Source: Branchiostoma floridae (Eukaryota; Chordata; Leptocardii; Amphioxiformes; Branchiostomatidae). From it: 64,000 nt of DNA. Numbering within the stretch: position 1 is the stretch's first letter; each line of letters starts with the position of its first letter. The notes below the pieces were generated by a model, which did no database searches, was not told the DNA's origin, and saw only the letters and a program-made list of their open reading frames with translations. A program made the translations under genes and the position numbers. The stretch spans positions 10,871,900 through 10,935,899 of the forward strand of contig NC_049986.1 in assembly GCF_000003815.2 (NCBI RefSeq), given 5' to 3'. This document shows positions 15,001 to 22,600 of this stretch, piece by piece.

Positions 15001-15165
15001 AAGGTAACAACGCTAGCAATATGTGGGTGTCAACAAACTAACAACTTTAGTCTTTACATAAGAAGCAAATTCCCCAAGGAACACTGAATTTTTCGTCTGA
15101 CTTACCTTGTTGCCGATCAAAGCGCTTCGTCGACGAGCGTTATCCTCCTCGGAAGGTGACGACAT
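75..15165 (-). CDS. GMC-family FAD oxidoreductase (cholesterol-oxidase-like), 5' part, runs off the left edge
   Basis: Four coding exons on the minus strand join in phase: 15165-15106, 2219-2107, 760-601 and 185-75. The first three junctions have GT/AG ends, and exon 4 ends at a GT donor. The start at 15165 gives MSSPSEEDN. Residues 37-50 (YYNVVVIGSGYGGS) are the FAD-binding beta-alpha-beta fold with GxGxxG, and Glu67 in VLERG is the expected ribose-binding acid. Residues about 122-137 (QGCGLGGGSLINANVG) match the GMC signature region. The family oxidises alcohols, sterols or choline using FAD; the INANV variant points to the cholesterol-oxidase-like branch, but the substrate cannot be told. 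Only about 148 residues are present of a usual 500-600, so the catalytic His region lies outside. Intron 1 is 12.9 kb and full of repeats. The gene starts 1.5 kb from the stop of the kinase gene on the same strand. Confidence 0.85.
761..2106. other. Intron 2 of the GMC gene
   Basis: This stretch is non-coding between two phased exons. About 1302-2092 is a transposable-element copy described separately. 761-1300 is AT-rich; I see nothing specific in it. Confidence 0.7.
1302..2092 (+). repeat. Interspersed repeat with inverted ends and CTCF-like motifs, copy 1
   Basis: It begins AGAGTTCGGAGACCTCAT and ends with a hairpin, CCTCC...GGAGG followed by TAATAA. TACCTCCATGAAAT near the start is the inverse of TTCATGGAGGTA at the end. 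A second copy with the same start is at 26273-27218 and a partial copy is at 55403-55660. It holds CCGCTAGGGGGC at 1764-1775, CACCAGGGGGCC near 1897-1908, and an AGAC tetranucleotide run at 2029-2056. The inverted ends suggest a non-autonomous DNA element; no coding capacity was seen. Confidence 0.6.
2528..2596 (+). repeat. Dispersed repeat, copy 1 of 2
   Basis: About 68 bp here match 13706-13776 in the same orientation with few differences; both contain GAGAGGGACAA and GGAACCAAAGTTT. The flanks of both copies carry GTTGCCATGG, near 3211 and near 13290, so both may belong to one larger, diverged element of about 1 kb. Confidence 0.55.
3686..3935 (+). repeat. Dispersed repeat with sister copies at 4086-4490 and 6543-6670
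   Basis: 3686-3805 resembles 4356-4490; both contain CACCTCTAGGTTC and a CGAACCC segment. 3824-3935 resembles 6543-6670; both contain ATCGCCTGAGGAAA, GACATCTCCATAAT and AAGGGACACCTAGCTATAG. The order differs between copies, so these are fragments of one family in pieces. No coding sequence was seen. Confidence 0.55.
4733..5961. mobile_element. Composite inverted-repeat element rich in GAGAGCGC units
   Basis: A left end (GGCCCCATTCCACT, 5049) and a right end (AGTGGAATGGGGGCC, ending 5961) are inverted to each other, followed inward on both sides by degenerate arrays of GCGCTCTC or GAGAGCGC. A second same-orientation left end starts at 4733 with about 300 bp of the array, and another partial end is near 5851. 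The core 5100-5815 is AT-rich and non-coding. This fits nested or tandem copies of a non-autonomous DNA transposon whose subterminal zone expanded. Confidence 0.6.
6811..7711 (+). mobile_element. Non-LTR retrotransposon 3' end (jockey/CR1-type reverse transcriptase), broken
   Basis: The plus strand encodes the C-terminal part of a LINE reverse transcriptase, with LNTLEEWQRKWLMQFNPDKC, then YLGVTL, SLVRPNLEYAA and, after a frameshift near 7175, VWDPYTKKD and LERVQNQAARF. It stops at 7585. The 3' tail ends in short AGATAC repeats at about 7690-7711, as many CR1/L2-like elements do. It is 5'-truncated, frameshifted and antisense to the host gene, so it is inactive. Confidence 0.85.
7712..8640. 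other. CpG- and ACGT-rich block of unknown nature
   Basis: Base composition differs from the AT-rich surroundings. GTACG, ACGT and GCGT words are packed over about 900 bp, and overlapping open frames of 75-109 codons exist on both strands. No domain was recognised in them. It follows directly on the LINE tail and could be another degraded element or a CpG island inside the intron. Confidence 0.35.
10500..10700 (+). repeat. Repeat with CTAGGGGG motif and CA-rich tail
   Basis: It shares CTGCAGTACCTTAGCAAGCC and a downstream run ending GCCATTCTGGCAAAGGTAA with the cluster at 11840-12480. CCGCTAGGGGGT lies at 10543-10554. Confidence 0.55.
11367..11558 (-). mobile_element. LINE reverse-transcriptase fragment
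   Basis: The minus strand reads LELCRTCILPFISYGCEIWG, the hydrophobic LP-x-x-x-Y-G-x-E-x-W block near the end of non-LTR reverse transcriptases. It is isolated and truncated on both sides, without the catalytic core, and differs from the LINE at 6811-7711. Confidence 0.6.
11840..12480 (+). repeat. Head-to-tail cluster of CTAGGGGGC repeats
   Basis: Four units in one orientation each carry an AAGCCGCTAGGGGGCCC-like core, at 11898, 12030, 12181 and 12313, separated by about 130-150 bp. The last unit ends in the same GCCATTCTGGCAAAGGTAA tail as the copy at 10500-10700. Confidence 0.6.
13706..13776 (+). repeat. Dispersed repeat, copy 2 of 2
   Basis: Direct-orientation match to 2528-2596. Confidence 0.5.
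13945..14253 (+). repeat. 56-bp minisatellite, about 5.5 units
   Basis: Units start at 13945, 14001, 14057, 14113 and 14169 with an exact 56-bp period, then a degenerate sixth. Each has GAGCTTGGGTGGGTGTTACT and ATTTCGCAACAATTCGCAGA. The inner units are almost identical, so the array is young. Confidence 0.9.
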
Positions 15166-16686
15166 CCTAGAAGGGTCTGAAGACTTAGCAGAAACGATAA
15201 ACTACAGTAAACGCTTGTCTGAACACGGGAACACCAGATAAAAGACACAGATCGCGAGGTTGATAAGTCCTAAGGGTCTGTTTTCCAGGTCACGCCGGGC
15301 CAAGCTTTCGTATTGACCTGATCGGGTGACTCTGTAAATGGGCATGTAGGGTTAAGTTTTGTTGGTGTGCTGCAAAACTTCACCTCAAAAGTATCCCAAA
15401 TGTGCGCCATGGTAATTGTTATATGATAGAAACTTTCAAAAAGAAAAAAGCACACTTGTATACAAGAATTTGACAATTTAGTAATACATGCATTTCACAG
15501 TTTGAGATTACAAGTTTTTGTGGTCCCCCTGCGAGTTTCGTCAAAATGGTACGTGCGAAAACCAGTCGGACAACTTTTTGCCTCTATCAAGTCAACGCCC
15601 TTGAAAGGCTTTGAATGCGATTTGTAAACAAAGGTCCTTGAAACATCGATGAAGGTATGGTTTTACACTGCTACAATCGTGGTATTTAACTGCCAAAAAA
15701 TTCGTCTCCCTGTCATAACTTGTCGTTATACGGGCAAATTTTACGAACGTTTTCAAACAATGAACATCACTTTGCGATAGCGTTAACTTTGAATAAGGAG
15801 GTTCTGTCATTATTGACAGTTTGGCGTATTTGCCAAATCTAAAAAATCTGTCACGAACAAAATGTATTGAACACTCATTTTTATTTGTTACAACTTCGCA
15901 GAATAGCACAATATGCTAATTCGTAAAAATCAAACTGACGATGGATACAACAAATAAAATGGCATCGCCCGCGCTCCACAACATGTTTTGGACGATTTTT
16001 GTAGATATAAAATATTTCCGGGGATAAACTGACGTTCCTATACTGGAAAAATGAGAAATTCTTTATTACAAATTACATTTTACAAACAATGTAGTATTAT
16101 CAACCTTTTACATAATATTATGCCCTCGTTGTTTATATCAAAAGATGAAGATTTACGTACAATTCACTATTTTTGGAAGAAGAACTCATATTGCCTCCCA
16201 TGAATAAAACACATTTAGGTCCTTCTTATTATTTCAATAGCTAAATATCACTTTCAAATCCCATCTCCCTTCTATACTACTGTAGATGGAGTAAAAGTAA
16301 TGAATATGATCACATGCTGATCTAGTAAACCGTTGCCAAAAACAAACACAGACAGTTTTCAATATACTTCTGTATCGTCAAGACTCTATATCTATGTACT
16401 TGGGCCAATACATATGATATACAGCGCTTTACAAAAGAGAATATATTATAATAGATGGAAACGTTTAATATGCATTATGTCAATGGTAACAGGTAGAAAC
16501 GATTAATATGCATTATGTCAATACAGTATTTACGTCCTTATTCCTGCATCCACACTCGTAGCAATATATTGTTTGCTAAAGAACGGCTGGATGGATTTCA
16601 TACAAAATAGGCAGACATTGCAGGGTAAATGAGAAAATTCCATCACAGCAATTTTCACTGTATTTCTTGTTCGTCCTTATTTCAAC
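15166..16686. other. Spacer between GMC gene start and kinase gene stop
   Basis: It holds the GMC promoter and 5' UTR on the right-to-left strand and the 3' UTR of the kinase gene. No TATA box or CpG island is evident. The rest is AT-rich and featureless. Confidence 0.5.
16062..16067 (-). terminator. Candidate polyadenylation signal AATAAA of the kinase gene
   Basis: TTTATT on the plus strand reads AATAAA on the gene strand, 620 nt past the stop codon at 16687. Other AT-rich hexamers occur nearby, so the actual cleavage site is uncertain. Confidence 0.35.
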
Positions 16687-19600
16687 CTAGTTTGGTGGTA
16701 ATGCGTGAGCTTTAAACGCATGTTCCACAGCTGCCACCCCAAAAAACGCCTGCAAAACCTTCACAACAACTAGCTTCGCCGAACTGGCAAAATCTCGATA
16801 GTTTTGTCTCACAAACTCCACCATGGGCACGAGTTCAAAGTCTACAGCTACCACTTCCTCGTGTTCGAATTTGTCCTTCGGGCCCGTGGTGAAGCGACCG
16901 CGAAGCTGGTCGAAGCTCAGGCGGGCCTCCGGAGCGATGCGCGGGTCGGTTAGGTCGACATATCCGCACAGCCCCCACTCGTGGTTGTCAAACTTTAGGT
17001 ACACGGTGTTGAGAACCAGTGCCTCAATGTCACGGTCCTGTGGAACAGAAAACATGCAGTTACTGAACAAGACGCAGATTTCATAACTCTTTGAAATATA
17101 AGTTTTTGTGAATATTTTTATGTTATGTGCACGATTCAGTCGTTTAAAAACACCGATTGTTGATAACGACTATGACTTGAAATGCCTCAAATTATAACTC
17201 AACTACATACTAGTAATACGTAACATCACCCTTCCAGTAAAATACTATTATCCTTCTGTCTCATCTTTTAATAACGACTTGAGCCAACATGCATTTTATG
17301 TTTTTAAGGGTTTTAGATTGTTCTTGTGTTTGTTGGCTCTAGTTGTCAAATATCTATGTCACCTTTAGGCCAACACGGAGTTCCTCATCCAGCCCCCTAG
17401 CGGCTGTCTGAAGAAGTGACAAGTATGTGTCGCCGTTTTCCTTTACGACGTAGTCCTTCACTGAACAACTCTCCACCGCACCGCACGTGAAGGTTCCGGG
17501 ACTGGCCATTCCTGGATAATACAGACAGAAGAATACCATTACAATAAGGTATTCCATGTTAACAGTGGGGTTCAAGCCCTGCCAAACTGACCACGCCAAC
17601 AGCTCTGAGCTTTTGGTGTTGTGGTTTGCACGTTGGACTTGTAATCTGCCGACCCGGGTTCGATCCCGGGTGTCCGCATGTTGTTTCTTTCTGTTCTGCT
17701 CGCCCCTGTTGCATTTCACAATTGGTTTCAACTTCGCATGTGCAATCGTAGTGTATTATGGTCTAGGTCAAAGTTCAATAACCCTCCCCACTTGTCTAGA
17801 TTTTTTGCAACGTCCCGCTGCCGCAAGAGACGGTCATACGCCCTTTAAGTAACTCAATGAATTGGTTAAATTTCGCAAGCCACATTTAAGAAACATTGGA
17901 CCAACATTTACGTCCCTTCTGAAAGACGGGTATCATAAAGGCCCTGACGTTAACCAGGAACCAGAACAGCAGGAGTTAGTACCGTGTAAGAGCATCGTTC
18001 ATCCATACTTCAGCATGTTAGGCCTAAACAGGGGTCTTACATTTGCTATCTACAGTAAGGCTGCTACCAGTTGAGCTACAGGGACATCCCGATAAATGAC
18101 TGTAGCACAACAAATGTATATCATAATGTAGTAAATCATAAATCACCTTCCCGCTTTGCTCGCCTTGCGAAGATGAACTTCTGGGGGTTGCCCGGCCCTT
18201 CGTTGGTGAGTATGGCCACATGTAGTCCAAAGGACGTGCTGAAGTGTGGATGAACGATGCTCTTACACGGCACTAACTCCCGCTGTTCTGGCTCCTGGAA
18301 ACTACGCCAGATCTCCCTCATGGCGCGATGATGACAGTAAGTACTTTCAACAAACCTGCAATGTTCCAGGAATGCAGTAAAACATGAATGTTTATGTGGA
18401 GTTTGGAAAGGTCAAATGATAGGTTCTAAGTATCCTAAATGCTTTGGTGACGTGTGCTTGCCTGATACAGTGTGGGTTAGCTTGCGGTGTTTCTACGTTG
18501 AGGTTACGACGCCTATTTGTCGCCGGGTCCGGGGTTGATTTTAATTCAAAGTTGAATAATTCCAGGGCCCGATCGACCGGGCCAAAATATACCCAATTGT
18601 CGCAGAGTGTCCAAGAATAAAATACAGAAACAGATTAAGAAAACATTCCTTTTTGTTCTGCTATTTGTATCTACCTGTTAACAAGAATCAATAAAACTAA
18701 GAAGTTTACAACCGTTGGTAAAATAAATAATAAAACATTAATTCACCAAACTCACTTAAGTTCCAGTTTCTGTTCTTCCTCCGCTCCTGCTCGATCTGTC
18801 ACCAGCTCTTTCAGTGCCAGCATCGGGTTGTCGTCAATAATCTTCTGTTCAGCTTGGTGTTTGAACGTCAAGTAATAATCTGAAAAGGGTAACCAACAAC
18901 CAAAATCATTGTTATGTACCTTCAAGCGCTTCATCAGTAAAATTCACAGTTATTTATCTGTAAGACTTTCACCAATGAAAATCTGTTATGCCTGCAAGGA
19001 CTTCGCCAATGAAATTATTGTTATGTACATGCATCTGCAACTATCAAGATAATTCTTATATGCATTAAATTGATTTACCAATAAAAATCATCTTATTTTA
19101 CCTGTGATGATCTTTACCAATCAAAGTCTCCGTAATGTATCTGTAAGCCTTATAATTCTACTAATCAATTGTCCTCATCATGTATCTGCAAAGGCTTTAC
19201 CAATGAAAATACCCAGTGTAACAATAGCTGTGAGATAGTTTAACGTCATAAAATAACGCAAGTAAAAATCCCATCCAACTGTATATATGAATCTTACCGT
19301 TGTAATCATATTGTAGTTCCCAGTCCTCTGGTATATCATGATAGGGTTTGTCTTTCACCTCCACGTAACAATCCAGACATTCCTTTGGGTACCCCTGAGG
19401 TCGGTGGCCGTCATACCGGAATCCTTGGGTAGACTATGGTCAAAGGCGAGAAGAAAACAATGATAAGTATTTGGGCATTATTTACAATTTTATCAATCCA
19501 TCAAGCTTCAGGTACACCACCGTATATCTCTGGATTAATCTGTGACGAAATAATGGCTACATTTTGAGTACATACTTCAACCAATATTTTTTCAGCCACT

Positions 19601-22600
19601 TTCCATATCAATGAAGCACCCATATTGGTCTCATTTGAAGATAAAATTGTTCAATGATATCGGAGAAGGTCATAAGATGTCCTTTTGTTATTTTTCCCAA
19701 AAATGCAAACAATGACACAAAAATAAGGCAGACACAGCGAAGACGTCAAGTGAAAGCACTCAAGCTTATTCGTAAGAAAGGGGACTTGCTTTACCTCACC
19801 AACCAGGGAATCAGCCACGAAGATCTTGGTGTCCTGTAGAAACCCACAGGAGAAAAACTCCGCTTTCAACGCCTCTGATTCGTATGGGTTCTCGTCAACT
19901 GCCATGGACAAAATACAAACAGAATAATTAAAATTTATCAAAATTGCACAAGTTGACCCGATATTTCACTTTGAATATATATTACAACAGAGCTGAAACC
20001 AGACGCAGATATCTTTAGGTTAAAATGTCACTGCTAAGGTTGTGAGTAAGGAGACTGAAAGTGTCCATTGTTCCATGAAACCGTTAACCTAGCATTTCGG
20101 CTTTGTGAACTTTTTTATTGAATAAATTGTATGTCTGGCTCCCTAATCGATGTATAATCAGTGTAAAGAGTCTTCTATATGTCACCAAAATGAAATGGAT
20201 GTGGATAACAGATGGTTTTTGTACACAATCCGCTAGATGTCGCTGCAGTGCGAAGAGTGTGACCCTAAATGTGACTGAGCTTTCATTCCCCGCTCATTTC
20301 TCAGAGGAAGTTAGCATTGACGCTCGAATAAAACGTTGGTGTGTGTGTAGAATATTTCTTGCAGACAAAGAACTTATATTAGTCATTGGCTTATCGATAT
20401 GAAGGATACTCACAGAAGAAAGGTGCAAATCAATATTTTGAGATATAATCTTACCACTGAAATGTTGAGCAACAACATCTCCCGAAGTTGGTCGTGCAGT
20501 CGGCTCATCGTCGTAGCAGCTCTTGATGATCTCTGGTAGAGGTCCAGTCAGTGAATCATGAGGACTGACTTTCTGTGGCGCCTGGGTAGTGGTGGCTGCC
20601 TTACTCTGTAGCGTGAGTGTTCCGTACTTGTCGTAAGGCTTTTGCCCGGTGATGAGGTAGCCCAGAAGCAAGCCGTATGAGAACATGTCGGCTCGCATGA
20701 ACGTCTCAATGGAAGGTGGCGTTTCATCATCTTTTACCTGCTGGACTTCTATGCCAAGAAACGAAAATATGAATGCTAGATCACCTTTATCGGAGGCTTA
20801 TATTCGTTGTGTTTAAAAAAAAAGGCAGGATACTTTGGAATATCAAGTCAACGGGCGGAGGTTTCAAGTTGCAATATTTTCAAAATATGGCAGTCTTGGA
20901 AGCAACAGATATTGGTAACCCCGTGGATAAAAGCATACTAGCGTGACTTTTCTTCTTTATATTACTACGGCTGTGTCCAACAACTTAAAGTACTCATCCA
21001 ATCGCTGCCTCTAAGATACAACAGTTGTGATTACATTCCACCATGATATTGATGGTGTAAAATTAAATGAACATCGACGCTAGTACAAAATACACACCAA
21101 TCTGATATTAGTCAATTTCAAGCCTTACAATTAAAGAATGAATCCAGTTTTGCAATGGCGACTTAGGTGTTCAGTTAAACATTAGGATGTTTATGATCCT
21201 GAAGAAAACTGTGCACCGTTTGATTTCAGTTCTTAAAATAATGTCTTTCACCTTTAATCGAGACATCTATTTGGCATATCTTTACTAAGCACACAGATGC
21301 GATATTAGATGAGACTTATATGTAGTATGCTTCTAATATAAAACGGAACGAATTTATGTATCATTGAGCCTGATATACAATATTTGTCATGTTTTCACCT
21401 TCAGTTACAGGTGGGTCATCTTCTAGGTCATCAGAGTCTGACCACTCATCCTCGTCATCACCAGTTGATACCTGCTCACCAGTAGCGGCACCTTTGCCAT
21501 AATGCTGTAACTCGGGCGCTCTCCACCTTATCTGGGCAAGCTGTGAAAATGTAACAGATAGAAAATATGGAAATATAATTGTATGTATACTACATGGGAG
21601 CCTGGGTGCCATACTCCGCAGTGACAGCTGGCTCAATCTTTTCGCTTGCTTACCACGGAGTCTGGAACTACATTCGGTTCGTCCAACTCACTGATTGGTC
21701 CAATTCGTCTAAGCCCCTCCGTAAACCTTCTGTCATCCTCTGTCGCTAGCCAGGGAAAAGATTTGGCCAGTGCTTACTACAAGGGGTGTTTCTTAAGCTA
21801 TATAGGCGGGCTTCCTGCCTAGTTTAACATTTCGTTTCAAATTCATTTCCTTTTATTCAGTCGCACCAAGGGCTTCAAAGCAGAAATCTAGGTTGTTACT
21901 AAGAGATACAAGCGGTGGATGAAATACTGTGCAAGAATTTTTGTTCTTTGAAGATATTTAACGATAACAGACCATCGTCTTTTTTTTTCAATTTGAAACG
22001 CATGTACTCTAAATCTAATGAACTATCATATAGCTCACCTCGTCTTTTCTGTCACGTAACTCGTAACTATGACAGGCCAGTCCGAAGTCTGCAAGCTTCA
22101 CGCGCATGCTCAATGATCCCGGATCCAGCTAAAAATAAAGATACATTACAACCCGTTACGTTTGGGTCTGCATTTGTAAAAAATGTAGGAGCGACACCTA
22201 GTTGCAATGCCCTGGCAATGCTAGTCAGCATTCGTCTTCGGAAGACAGACGGTCATGAAAACGTCGGCTTTTGTAAATGCGTAGTTGTGATTAAACTAAA
22301 CTAGTAAAACTACCGATACGATAATGATTACCCCCTAACTACAGCAAACCATTGCGCAACAGTCCTGAAAAAAATGCTGCCTAAGACGTTTACATTTAGA
22401 AACTTGAACAACCGCACCAGCTTTTAAGCTGTTGCGGTTGTTCAAGTCTTGAACACTTAAAAGTGTTCAAGACATGCTCATACTGAACCTGTCTTACGAA
22501 CACACTCAACTGGTAGGACCTTCATTCACGCAGCAGTTACCACCAGTGTCTCTGACCACATGGTCTGGAATCCTGCACCTGATCACATCTGATCACTGGA

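Larger units (their letters stand above)
2220..15105. other. 12.9-kb intron 1 of the GMC gene
   Basis: No exon was recognised. The intron holds the repeats listed separately: a GAGAGCGC-rich element, a LINE 3' end, a CpG-rich block, a CTAGGGGGC repeat cluster, a 56-bp minisatellite and related dispersed copies. Around 14757-14790 is a short SINE-like fragment (TTGTGTCCTTGGGAAAGGCG). Stretches 8700-10450 and 14260-15100 are otherwise AT-rich sequence with nothing I can name. Confidence 0.7.

Noticed and set aside
17613-17678. A functional tRNA-Thr gene
   Set aside because: The T-arm is perfect, but the acceptor stem does not pair and no terminator follows.
17862-18074. Plus-strand frame with EPEQQELVPCKSIVHP, like a second copy of the kinase-gene protein
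   Set aside because: It is the SINE body homologous to exon 11 read in antisense, with a tRNA-like head beside it and no splice context; not a gene.
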